Shown in pieces: positions 44,760-54,272 of a stretch of DNA of 64,000 bases. The stretch's first letter is position 1, and each line of letters opens with the position of its first letter. The stretch comes from Oncomelania hupensis. Its lineage: Eukaryota; Mollusca; Gastropoda; Littorinimorpha; Pomatiopsidae. Both the position numbers and the translations under genes were made by a program. The stretch is taken from assembly GCA_036898135.1 (NCBI GenBank), contig CM072511.1:27706110-27770109 (forward strand), given 5' to 3'. Below the pieces are notes generated by a model that saw only the letters and a list, made by a program, of their open reading frames with translations, was not told where the DNA came from and searched no databases.

Positions 44760-44795
44760 TTTTTAATTTAGTTTTTTATTTTATTTGTATTTAAA

Positions 44796-45323
44796 ATGAA
44801 TTGCGATGACTTGTTAACGCAAGAAGCTATTAATGTCACAGCTACAGGTGTTGACAATGAGAAAAGAGACAGGCTGGTTGCATTAGTAGCTTCCGGAAAG
44901 TCAAAGTATTATCTTGGTGTTGACTTAACTACTGAACAAGTACAAAGACTGAGGCCTGAAGAGATCATTATATTACATAATAAATATGATAAAGTTCTCG
45001 GCGCTTTAATGGTTAAAAGTTTAGGGCGTTCGATTGTGAAGTTATATACCAAAGCTGTGTCGACCTTTGTTACTTTAGATTGTGAGAATGATTTATTTGA
45101 TGATTTGATTAAAGATCCAGTTATTGTTAATGGGATTAGTGAGGCATCAAGAAATTTGTATTATAAGTTTGGAAGCTTGTTGACCCCATTTTCAGCCGGG
45201 CTAATTACTTTTCAACACATAAATTTCTCTGCTATTAAAAATGGACTCTTCCAATCCAGAGATGGAGAAGGAGACGGAGGTGAAGAATTCAGAGAATCAA
45301 CAGAACCCAGTGACAGTCACTAA
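44796..45323 (+). CDS. hypothetical soluble protein of the element
   Basis: 175 codons, ATG at 44,796. It has no membrane segment; a helical protein with LRPEEIIILHNKYDKVLGAL and an acidic C-terminal tail. Its last 83 bases overlap the start of the next gene in another frame, an arrangement typical of compact viral genomes. It is divergent from the 141-codon gene with 36 bp of AT-rich spacer. Function unknown. Confidence 0.7.
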   Translation: MNCDDLLTQEAINVTATGVDNEKRDRLVALVASGKSKYYLGVDLTTEQVQRLRPEEIIILHNKYDKVLGALMVKSLGRSIVKLYTKAVSTFVTLDCENDLFDDLIKDPVIVNGISEASRNLYYKFGSLLTPFSAGLITFQHINFSAIKNGLFQSRDGEGDGGEEFRESTEPSDSH

Positions 45324-45699
45324 ACAAAAGAGTCTGGGAAGAATTGCAGCTGGAAAGAAGTTAGCAGAATTTAACAAGTTACATAGATGGAACAGACAAA
45401 CAAAAGCAAACATATTAGGAAAAAAGGAATCACCAAAAGAAGAAACAATAATGCAACAAACATTAACAACAAATAAAGAAGAACCAATACAACCAATACA
45501 ACCAGTACAATCTTCAAATAACATATATTATTTATGTATAGCCGGTGTAGTGGGTGCAAGTGGGTACATAATATATAAATACCGCCAAGGAAAAAATAAA
45601 CAGAAACCCCCAAAACCACTTGTAGAAAAAGAAATTGAATTATCTCCATCATTGAAGCCATCATTGAAGTCATCATTAGATGTGTTTTCAATGCAGTAA
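45241..45699 (+). CDS. single-pass membrane protein with basic N-terminus
   Basis: 152 codons, ATG at 45,241 inside the preceding gene. Lysine-rich N-terminal half, a glutamine-proline-isoleucine repeat (EPIQPIQPVQ), a membrane segment (YYLCIAGVVGASGYIIY, about residues 97-113), then a proline-lysine-rich tail. Could be a DNA-condensing or virion anchor protein. Function unknown. Confidence 0.68.
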   Translation: MDSSNPEMEKETEVKNSENQQNPVTVTKQKSLGRIAAGKKLAEFNKLHRWNRQTKANILGKKESPKEETIMQQTLTTNKEEPIQPIQPVQSSNNIYYLCIAGVVGASGYIIYKYRQGKNKQKPPKPLVEKEIELSPSLKPSLKSSLDVFSMQ

Positions 45700-45734
45700 T
45701 AATTTATTATTATTTTTTTTATTATATATAAAAA

Positions 45735-45971
45735 ATGAGTGTACCATATGAACAAACAATTGTTAATCTTGGATACCATAGTGTTGTCTTAGTGGGCTTA
45801 AATACAGCTTATGCCATGATTGCAAAATCTCTTTTAAAAATGAAACCTATTGAATTAGGAAAAATGGATCTTTCAGATGCTGGTAAACTGGTTGGTATCT
45901 TTTCATTATCGTTATTTACTCGGGACTATCTTGTTAAACAAAAGATCATTCCAGCAGATATTAATGTGTAA
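45735..45971 (+). CDS. small hydrophobic protein at the right end
   Basis: 78 codons, ATG at 45,735, preceded by a T-rich and TATATA-like leader. A hydrophobic segment (VVLVGLNTAYAMIA) and an amphipathic helix. Its last codons (IPADINV) are encoded by the motif that is repeated four times at the element's left end. Function unknown. Confidence 0.68.
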   Translation: MSVPYEQTIVNLGYHSVVLVGLNTAYAMIAKSLLKMKPIELGKMDLSDAGKLVGIFSLSLFTRDYLVKQKIIPADINV

Positions 45972-46102
45972 TGTTATACAACCATAATGTAGAAGGGTTG
46001 TAATTTTTTTTGTTTTAACCAAAGACGCAAGATATACGAATATGTATTATATTTAGCAAATGCCGGATTCCCAGAGTTCTTTGGCACGCCTTTTAAAAGC
46101 TC

Positions 46103-46131
46103 ATAAAACAGCCATAAATTGCAATAAAAGG
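46103..46131 (-). repeat. right terminal inverted repeat core
   Basis: Perfect inverse of 33,123-33,151. Confidence 0.85.
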
Positions 46132-46190
46132 GTGTCAGAAAAACAATGGCGGTCTAAGCTCATATTTACAATCTCTTATTGAGATTGCCA

Positions 46191-48383
46191 CACGAAGAGT
46201 GGAAAGACTTCTGACAGAGGAGATAAATTAAAGACACAGAAGGCCTATAATATGTTGAATGAATAAAATATTTAAATTAAATTTAAAAGCGCAGCCAGAT
46301 GATATAAAAATGGAATATTTCATTTGGCGTCCACAAAATAGGAGTAGTCCACACTGCCCGGTTTCGAGTTATTAGCTGAACTGCTTCAGAGCTTTATTAT
46401 GCTGGCAGTGTTGCATGTAATGCTAATGAAGGGTAGCGACACACTGCCACGCGCCACAGACTAAACCGCTGCGGCGAGAGGGGTCCCTTTCTATCTGGGA
46501 CGTCTGTCTAACACACAAAACCGATCGATATACCGTATTATATGCTAATGCTTACACAATATTATATACGCACCAGACACCAAGTTGACATCGGTTTTCC
46601 CCGGTAGGTTCAGATTTCAACAACAGGCCTAAACATGAAAGTTGCGACCGGATATCACAGTACAATAATAACGTAAATGGGTTGTTTTCGTACAATCCAC
46701 TCAGGTGAGAACTTCGGATATGTGCTAAGGGAAGGTCACAATAAGCAGCGCCTCTCGGTCTGTAGCGGTTAAAGAACAAACAGGTAATATGGGACCAATG
46801 TTGTCTTTTTTCCACCTAGCTTCAAAGAAAGGTCAACAGCATTCCACGCGCCACTGTTTATGATGTCACAGCTGTCATAGCGACGACACTTTGAAGAAGA
46901 TAGGCCAAGACACTAGCGATAAGCTGAATATTCTCTCTGTTGAGGGACCTTAAGTTGTAGGCCAATGAAGCTTGTCACTTGTAGAGAACGATGAGTGAGT
47001 TTTGGAGGGACCAGGATAAGTGGGGGTGGAGCTAAAAAGAATTTGTTTGGAGGGACAGAAACCAAATGGGAGGGGAGGGACGGGGGGAGGGGGAAGGTAA
47101 AAAGGGAGGTGTTGGAAACTAGCCTTGCTACGCCGTGAGAAACGAGAGAACGCGCCTATTATTTGTACTAAGCTCCACCTTGCGAGCCGATTTATGGGTC
47201 TAATGTTCTTAGGCTTAGCCCTAGCTTGCTTGGAAACCACCGACCAAACCCCAAATGTGCTCCCTTGCCCCACCTGTTCATATTCAGAGCCACTCTGCCA
47301 TCTATGGCCCTCTTAAATGCACAGGCGCTGAACTTGGCAAAAGAGTTTTTTTAGATACAGGAAAAAATTACCTACATGTAAGAACTCTTTAATCCATAGT
47401 GCGAATCTCAATCCTCAGCAATGGCTAACTCTGTTACCTTGTCAGCCAAGCTGGTTTGCATGTTTAAATGAAATCTTAACGTTGTCACAGAAGGCTAGTT
47501 TAACCCAGCACTAAGGCTTCACGCCTCAAATAGTTCATCCTGCTATAGCTTTTGTAAATTAAAGTCACTGCCTATAGCAGACGACAGAAGTCAGGACTGT
47601 GCTAACTTGTAAGCATAGGTAAGGCTAACTGTTTACTAGGTAGGCAGTGACCTCATCCAGCTGACGTATAGCCAGACCCCCCCCCCCTCCGCTAAAGGCG
47701 CTCATGTATCTCACGAGATTTCACAGGCTTTGGCTGACCACAAGGCTAGGTAGTCATTCTCTGTCTAAATCTCAACTGAGAAGGATGCACGCTGAAAGCT
47801 CTCTCAACAGACTACACAGGTGACGGGTGAAATTCAATTCATCGCAGTATAGCCACAGCCTGACATTGTTAAAAAGACGAGCAGGCTTGTTGGTCTGATG
47901 CAGGAGATAGACCACTGAGAGTCAACCCTGACATTCGGCCTGCAGTGGAGCATCGAGCACTGAGCTCCGATAGCCCAATAGTCAACAACCAAGGAGGAGA
48001 CACCATCACCAAACCTCAACGAATCAGCTAAGTGCACAAGAAGAATTGCACACACACTGATCTAGAAGGACTGTGCGGTAGTCCACTCTCCTGAAAACGA
48101 ACATTAGGCCAACCAGAACAATTAGCCCAATGATGAGGCAGTAGCAAATATCAAGAACAGTAGCAGCATAGACCCATCAAGGAGCGAACTACTCAAAATG
48201 AAGTTGGACATTTAAGTTAATATAGTGTTTAGATGATTATGTATAGAGTAGAGGAAATAAATGTGTGATATTTACTGTTAACAAGTGGCTGGACTACCTA
48301 TGTTTCATAGCCGTGCGAGAGCTTGTGTGTCAGTGAATCTTTTACCATTTCCTCCCTATCTGTATAACCTATCCGCACACAGA
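46191..48383. other. intergenic, nothing recognised
   Basis: No gene is supported. A G-rich/C-rich patch occurs near 47,020-47,110 (on plus G-rich) and 47,680. Short frames (46,552-46,815; 46,950-47,273; 47,834-48,055) have no motif. Confidence 0.5.
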
Positions 48384-48692
48384 CCGGTGTAACAGGCCGG
48401 AATATACCCCTGGCTACTTTATACCCTGGGTATAATGTAGCCTAGGTGGGTTTAACCCCCTGGGTATAGATCAGCCTAGGCCAGGTCATACCCCTCGCGC
48501 CCGGAATATACCCCCACCTAAAGAGATTTCACTCATGGGTTTGTTGTACATGACCGTTTGCGTGACCAACTCTCAGGTAACAGGCTTTTGCTTGCGTGTA
48601 AAACAAAAAACAAAAAAAAAAAAAACTGAGTGAACTCAGCTAACAGCCTTTATCTTGCGTGTTAAAAAAAAACAACTAAAAAAACCCTAACC

Positions 48693-48774
<82 letters not shown>

Positions 48775-49029
48775 GTCTATCTATCTATCTATCTGAGTGC
48801 ATCAGAACAATTACAACACATAAATTAAAGAGTAACGTGAAGGATAAGGTCTTCCGTAGGGGGGGGGGGGGGTTATAATGGGCAGGAGAGGGTTAAACGA
48901 GCCTAGGCCAGATAATATCCAGGGGTTTAGTCTGGGCTAGGCCAGTTTATACGGGGGCATAGTCTGGGCTAGGCCAGTTTATATCCTGGGTATACTTGAG
49001 GCGGGGTATAATCTGGCCTGCTACACCGG
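48384..49029. mobile_element. TIR element rich in GGCCTAG motifs (MITE-like)
   Basis: Ends are CCGGTGTAACAGGCCGGA and the inverse of CCGGTGTAGCAGGCCAGA. Long inverted arms of roughly 130 bp consist of repeated TATACCC / GGCCTAG words. The centre contains an ATCT microsatellite (48,694-48,794) and a G-run. I cannot see a clear target duplication, so the class is undetermined. Confidence 0.65.
48694..48794. repeat. ATCT microsatellite
   Basis: About 100 bp of ATCT repeat with one GTCT variant. It lies inside the TIR element. Confidence 0.95.
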
Positions 49030-49448
49030 GCTAAACATATAAATGTATTAAGATTAGTCATAGGATGATGAAACTAGCCGATCTCCGCAGACGAAAGACG
49101 AGTGGGTAATAGCATTCTATTGTGCAGAGCCCAGAAACAATAGACTCACCGTCACAAACGTTCATATTTATTTTGATGATTTTATGCACTCTTTTAGATG
49201 TTATAGTCACATTTTTCACTGTTAAGGAGTTGATGATGGTCTTTATAGTGCAGGTGGCATGTGATGGGTTAAAGCTATGTGTGTGCATGTACAGGGGTGT
49301 GTTCAATTTAATGAATGTTGATCATTCTGCATTAATGTATATATGGATACACGTATATTCTATGGATTCATTATACATGTATAGTCATTATGAGTATGGG
49401 TGTGTGTGGGTGTGTTTGTAGGTTTATGTACAAGTTACTTTAAACATT
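49030..49448. other. intergenic, nothing recognised
   Basis: Overlapping ~80-100-codon frames on both strands lack motifs. Confidence 0.45.
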
Positions 49449-49458
49449 ATGTCATTAT

Positions 49459-49808
49459 TCCTATCCTATCCTATCATATCCCGTAACTCGAAAGTCGTTG
49501 GGGCACCACTGCTCCATCTTTCTCTGTCATCAGGAACCCCCCATGGCTTCGCTCAGCGTCAAGCTAGTCCATTCTCGAATGTTGTCCTCCCACCTCTTTT
49601 TCTATTGCACCGTGCCTTGCAGGATGTTCTTTGCAAGACCCGATGCTCTGGTGACGTGGCCATCTTTTCCGCCGGATGGTGTTTGCAAGGCTTGATGCTC
49701 TAGTGACATGGCCATACCACCGGAGTTTCCGTTTCTTCACCACTGTGAGCATGTCATCGTGTTGTCCAATGGCTTGTGTGATGGTCTGTCGGACTTCGTC
49801 GTTGGTTG
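49459..49808 (-). mobile_element. GGATA-tailed RTE-like LINE fragment (copy c)
   Basis: A 350 bp minus-strand 3' fragment of the 20,483-22,150 family. TATCC tail at 49,459-49,480. Near-duplication ATGTCATTAT (49,449-49,458) and ATGTTATTAT (49,809-49,818). It contains an internal duplication of about 55 bp around TTTGCAAG...GATGCTCT(A/G)GTGAC (about 49,630-49,710). Confidence 0.85.
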
Positions 49809-49865
49809 ATGTTATTATAGTATGTGTTCATGATGTATTTACTTATACATTGTACTGACGGATTA

Positions 49866-50186
49866 TTTATTTTATTTACCTTATTGTCCCTTTTCATAGG
49901 GAAATTCTGGGCCGCCTCCCCTGGGGAAAACGTAGTCGCAGCCTGTGGTGCGCCCAAACCCAACCTACCTAACATTCGTTGTGATTTTGAAATTTTGCTG
50001 GAGGAGCAAACCGGAGTACCCGGAGAAAACCCCCGAGACGTTGCCCGAGTCGAAAGTAAATAATATTCGGAGAAACATAACGCCCAGATGCTGGATCGAA
50101 CCCACACCTGTCAGGCGCCATTGGTTTCTGGCCTGTGGACAAGGCAAGTTAGTCCCGCCTTAGCCCACTTGGCCACAACGCTCGCT
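49866..50186 (-). mobile_element. tRNA-derived SINE, type 3
   Basis: On the minus strand a head with GTGGCCAAGTGGGCTAAGG (A box, tRNA-Leu/Ser-like) near 50,176 and GGTTCGATCC (B box) near 50,094, then a body to a tail GGGACAATAAGGTAAATAAAATAAATAA-like near 49,880. The tRNA part is too degraded to be functional. I did not resolve a duplication. Confidence 0.7.
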
Positions 50187-50239
50187 TTAGTGCGTATGTA
50201 CACATGTGGGTGTGTGTGGATGTGTCAACATGGAAAAAG

Positions 50240-50251
50240 GTGTGTGTGTGG

Positions 50252-50325
<74 letters not shown>
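50240..50325. repeat. TG-AG compound microsatellite
   Basis: TG run to about 50,290 followed by AG run. Confidence 0.95.
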
Positions 50326-50330
<5 letters not shown>

Positions 50331-50626
50331 CTAGCGGAGTCATGTAACTTATGTACGAATGAAAACTTTTAGTTTTGTTTATTTACTATTTTATGCAAAT
50401 TTTGAGCTAATGCCAAAGACAATTTTCCGTTTTAATGTATAATGTGAAAGTTGGACAATAAAGATGTATTATATTGTGTTGTATTGCATTGTATTGTATT
50501 GTATAGTACTTGTATAAAGTAATTTGTAAATAGGACCTTATAAGGTTCGGTAGGTGTTGGGCACTAGCAGAGACTTCAGCCAATCCTGCGCCCTCCTTCT
50601 CAAGTTTGTTCAGTAGGTCTTTGATA

Positions 50627-50684
50627 CCAAAGAATATGGGTATACTAGTAGGCCTATACTACGTAGTATACCCATATTCTTTGG
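50627..50684. repeat. perfect 20 bp hairpin
   Basis: Arm CCAAAGAATATGGGTATACT at 50,627-50,646 and its exact reverse complement at 50,665-50,684, with an 18-base loop that itself has a GTAG/CTAC pairing. Confidence 0.9.
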
Positions 50685-50778
50685 ATATACCCAAGCTGAA
50701 CTATTGATGTTTTGATATATAGACTCAGTAAAGGTAAAAATTAATCGATACGTGCGAGTTTACTTTTTCTTAAACGAG

Positions 50779-50785
50779 AGAGAGA

Positions 50786-50849
<64 letters not shown>

Positions 50850-50913
50850 AGTTCAGTATATATAGATTAACGTCCCCGGACACAATGCGTTTAGGGGACA
50901 GTAGAGTAATGAC

Positions 50914-50977
<64 letters not shown>
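50779..50977. repeat. two GA microsatellites flanking a short unique segment
   Basis: GA runs at 50,779-50,846 and 50,918-50,977 are separated by about 70 bp that includes GTCCCCGGACACA, a word also present in inverse at about 30,643. Confidence 0.9.
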
Positions 50978-50980
<3 letters not shown>

Positions 50981-52141
50981 AATTATTTGATAGTTTCGGT
51001 AAACACTCAAAAACGGTGTGTATTTTGTAACTCCATGTCTATAGCCAAGCATACATAAAAGGAAATAATGAAGTCACTATGATGACGTCGTCAGAAAAAA
51101 AAATTATAGATATTGTAGCCGAAACTGTTTTTCCTCCTCAATGACGCGAGAGTTCACCGCGGGCTAATTTAAGTTATAGCAATGATTTTTCTTCAAATAA
51201 ATACAGTATGCATTATTTATTCAAGATCAAACACGGATCTGATCAGTTTCGACGGACATGGGAAACACACTTTCTCTCTCCCTCTCTCTCACACACAGTC
51301 ACAAACTAGAGAATTGTTACTCTTGCAGTTAACATCCTATTACATGACCTTAAAGGGGCATTCCGGTGGTTTTGAGGACGAGCGTTGTTAAAGCATTTTA
51401 TACAACTGTAAGCTTATTCAGTCAGTGGACATAGCGAAAAGCACGCGTCGTCTGCTAGCTTTATTTCCGTCCCTGACGTTTCATACAGCATGACTTTGTA
51501 CAGCCATATTCGGAACTTTGGGGAAACAAATATCGGGTCACATACATGTTGAAAGATCAGGCCGGATTTTGATACATATTATATAGAATCCATAAGTAAA
51601 ACAGCACTAAAAGGCCCCCTTTAATAATAATGTGAAAACAAAACAGATAAAGGTACGAACAAGCTCAAATGTGTTCTGGTTTACTTTAATCACGCCATAA
51701 TTGGTCAAAAAAAAAATTCTATAAAGCACTTCTTCATTAAAACACACAAACACCTACACACACACTAAAACCTACACGATACTGACAGTAGAATTTGTGA
51801 AAAATAACCTTTAGAAAAATAATATATATCAATAATTTCCCCTGCATTACTCACTCTCCCTCCCTCCTCCCCCCGAAAATTTCTTGCCCCCGGCCCCATC
51901 CCCAAACATGTTCCGACGCGACTGTGTGTTTGTGTTTTGCGCGTGTGCGTGCAGATGTGTGAGTATCGGAGAGAGAACAAATGTCTGTTAGTCAGTCGTT
52001 TAGGCAATAACATATAATTATACAAACTTCTGCACTAACAAAACGATGATTCTAAAGTATATACTGTACTGTGGATATGTAGAAGAAAATGATTCACGTG
52101 TACCCATCGACCTCATCGTACACTACTATCTCTACCCCTAT

Positions 52142-52326
52142 CGGGCCGGGTAGCTCAGTTGGTAGAGCGGCTTACTAGTAACCGAAAGGTCCCTGGTTCG
52201 AATCCCGGATCGGCCGATCTCTGACCATATCATTTTCCCCTTACCATTGGTTCGCTGGTGTCAGAATAATTGACCAGCGGTAGTCGCCTGTACACTCGGG
52301 CGTCGTGTGACTATAACCTAAAATTA
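52142..52326 (+). mobile_element. tRNA-derived SINE, type 1, copy 2
   Basis: 185 bp with perfect 8 bp duplication ACCCCTAT (52,134-52,141 and 52,327-52,334). It shares head (TAGCTCAGTTGGTAGAGCGG; GGTTCGAATCCCGG) and body (CGCTGGTGTCAG; GTCGTGTGACTATAACC) with the copy at 29,039. The tRNA fold is broken at the anticodon stem. Confidence 0.87.
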
Positions 52327-52359
52327 ACCCCTATACCTGGCTCTTCCTTAATTACTTTT

Positions 52360-53460
52360 TAGAAGCCATATCTCAAGAACCACTGAACGGATTTTGACCA
52401 AACTTCAAAGGAACATTACCTAGGTTAGTGGCCTGCCTCCCAGGCCATATTTGCATCGACCGCAAAGGTCAAAGTCACTGGAGTCATTTTGTTGCTAAAC
52501 ACGTTTTGCTCAATATCTCAAAAATGGCTAAAGCGATTTACTTGAGTTTGGGTATACAGCAGGGATGTTGCTAGGAAATTTTTTCTTCGGCGATTTGGCC
52601 GAAACAGCCGTGAAACTTTCGGCTTTTTACAGAAAGTTTCGGCTCTTTCTTCCAATTTAAAGCAGTCTCACAAGTTTTTTGACTAGATTCACTACGTTAA
52701 CGTGCACCCTCCACCTCCATATATTAAAGGTGTTCTGTGGATGCATCTTTGTAATAAAACATGATTTTAAGAGTAGAATAAGAACATTGAAAAGAAATTT
52801 TATTTTCTTAAATTTTAGACACACAAAAACAATAAAAAGTTTAGACTGTCCCTTGACAGACCACAATACTGTCAGAGTTTTTGGGTTTAACCTTAGTAAT
52901 TATGGAATCTTCACCTAACCTGCAAGCGTACAGTACAGGAATATCGCAAAAATTGACAAAATTGAGCCGATTCACCCGTGAAAACTTCGGCTCGGCGAGC
53001 CGACATGACGGACAGTTTATCGGCTTTTTAATAAAAATTTCGGCTAAAAGCCGAAGATCCGACCCAAACGACATCCCTGATACAGGTACTTCAAATCCTG
53101 GGCCATCCTTCAGTAACAGTTCAGTTGTAGGACAATCGGTCGGTCCGTCCCTCTGAATTTCACTTTTTTTGTTCAGAACACACTTGGGACCTAATCTCAA
53201 GAATAAATCAACCGAAATTCATCATATTTAATAAGCATATATGTGATCATTCGTATTTGTACTTTCTCAAAGGTCAAGGTCATTGTGTGTCACCATTTTA
53301 TAAACATGTTTGGCGCTGTATCAAAAAAATTGGCTCAGCCGATTTGGGTAATGTTTTGCTTGTGGATAGTTTGGGTAGTAGCCTATCATTCCATGGTTTT
53401 CTTTGGCTTCTTTTACGCTAAAGCTGAGTCAAAACATTGCCATGAAATGTAACACTTTTG
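52360..53460. repeat. diverged tandem-like repeat, split by a MITE
   Basis: Two diverged units (about 52,360-52,559 and 53,180-53,400) share ATCTCAAGAA, AGGTCAA(A/G)GTCA and TATCAAAAA(A/T)-type words in the same order. The MITE at 52,560-53,079 lies between. No coding function is seen. Confidence 0.5.
52560..53079. mobile_element. MITE with CAGGGATGT ends
   Basis: 520 bp, beginning CAGGGATGTTG and ending with the inverse CGACATCCCTG, flanked by ATACAG on each side (52,554-52,559 and 53,080-53,085). Inside, CGGC-TTTT / TTCGGCT motifs are arranged symmetrically at both ends. No transposase. CAGGGATG-like ends recall hAT, but a 6 bp duplication is not typical for it. Confidence 0.7.
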
Positions 53461-54037
53461 AAAATGCCTATTTAATCGGCTATGTTTGCGTGTGTGTAGA
53501 AATACATTTGAATGGCCTGCCATCTTGTTCAGATTTGAAATCGGTAAAGGCACAAGTATATCAACTAACAAGTTAGTATCTCGTATTGCCCCAAGTCGAC
53601 GTGCGGTGGTCCCGTTGCCATTGGTTTTAGCCACAAGCTGAGACGGGAATATCCCAAACCTAAAAATAGAATAGAGAATTCTGGGAAATCTGTTCTCGCT
53701 GAAATGAAACGAAAGTTGGGAGAGGAACTGCATATTTCTGGTAGTGAACAAAGGCAGAAACTTGTCAGCAGTATTATCAGCGATGGAGTTATAATGGACG
53801 AAGTGCTTCATACCTATGAGATTGCCTTTGCTCCAGCAAAGAAACTAAAGAAGGATTTGGCCCACGTCATTTCAGAAAAGCATTTTCCTACCCATAATTC
53901 CCCTGGGTTTTGAAGTTTCTAAAAAGTTATTTCAGGCCGATGACGCTCTATGGAGCGAAAAGCATGTAAAGGGAAGCAACCGGTTGTACGCGCACGTTGA
54001 TAGAGACATAGAAGAGAGATACTAACTTGTTGTAAAG
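53461..54037. other. intergenic, unrecognised open frame
   Basis: A 69-codon frame (53,704-53,913; MKRKLGEELHISGSEQ) looks protein-like in composition but matches nothing I know; a 132-codon minus frame overlaps. It may be an exon or an element remnant. Confidence 0.35.
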
Positions 54038-54042
54038 GCTAA

Positions 54043-54191
54043 TGTGCCTGCTTGCCAGCAGGAGTTTACTTTGTCTTGCCTGTTGTCAAGGACTCTGAAT
54101 TTATATATTTTTTTAAATGATTCCTATATAGTGGCTTGTGTACTTGTGTGTATTATTGCTGTTTAATTTATCTTCCACTCTGATTCTCTAT

Positions 54192-54272
<81 letters not shown>

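Larger units (their letters stand above)
33061..46190. mobile_element. Maverick/Polinton-class virus-like DNA element
   Basis: A ~13 kb gene-dense block unlike the rest of the window. A perfect 29 bp inverted repeat at 33,123-33,151 and 46,103-46,131, with weaker inverse similarity continuing outward, marks the ends; the exact outer limits and duplication are not resolved. Contents: DNA polymerase B, DDE integrase, packaging ATPase and a probable double-jelly-roll major capsid protein, the combination that defines Polintons and related adintovirus-like elements, plus penton-like and membrane-protein candidates. Genes lie on both strands in divergent or convergent pairs with tiny spacers. I saw no adenain/Ulp1-type cysteine protease. 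The copy is damaged by four frameshifts, a 5'-truncated PolB and a LINE insertion. Confidence 0.85.
50187..52133. other. intergenic with microsatellites and a hairpin
   Basis: Contains TG/AG repeats (50,240-50,330), a perfect hairpin (50,627-50,684), two GA tracts (50,779-50,846 and 50,918-50,977) and otherwise unrecognised sequence. No gene is supported. Confidence 0.55.

Noticed and set aside
48650..48700. Telomere-like CCCTAA repeat
   Set aside because: Only two CCCTAA units before an ATCT microsatellite.
52142..52215. tRNA gene
   Set aside because: Same SINE family as 29,039; broken anticodon stem and perfect flanking duplication.
53413..53913. Host exon or gene
   Set aside because: Both overlapping frames lack recognisable domains and splice signals I could defend; left as unknown.
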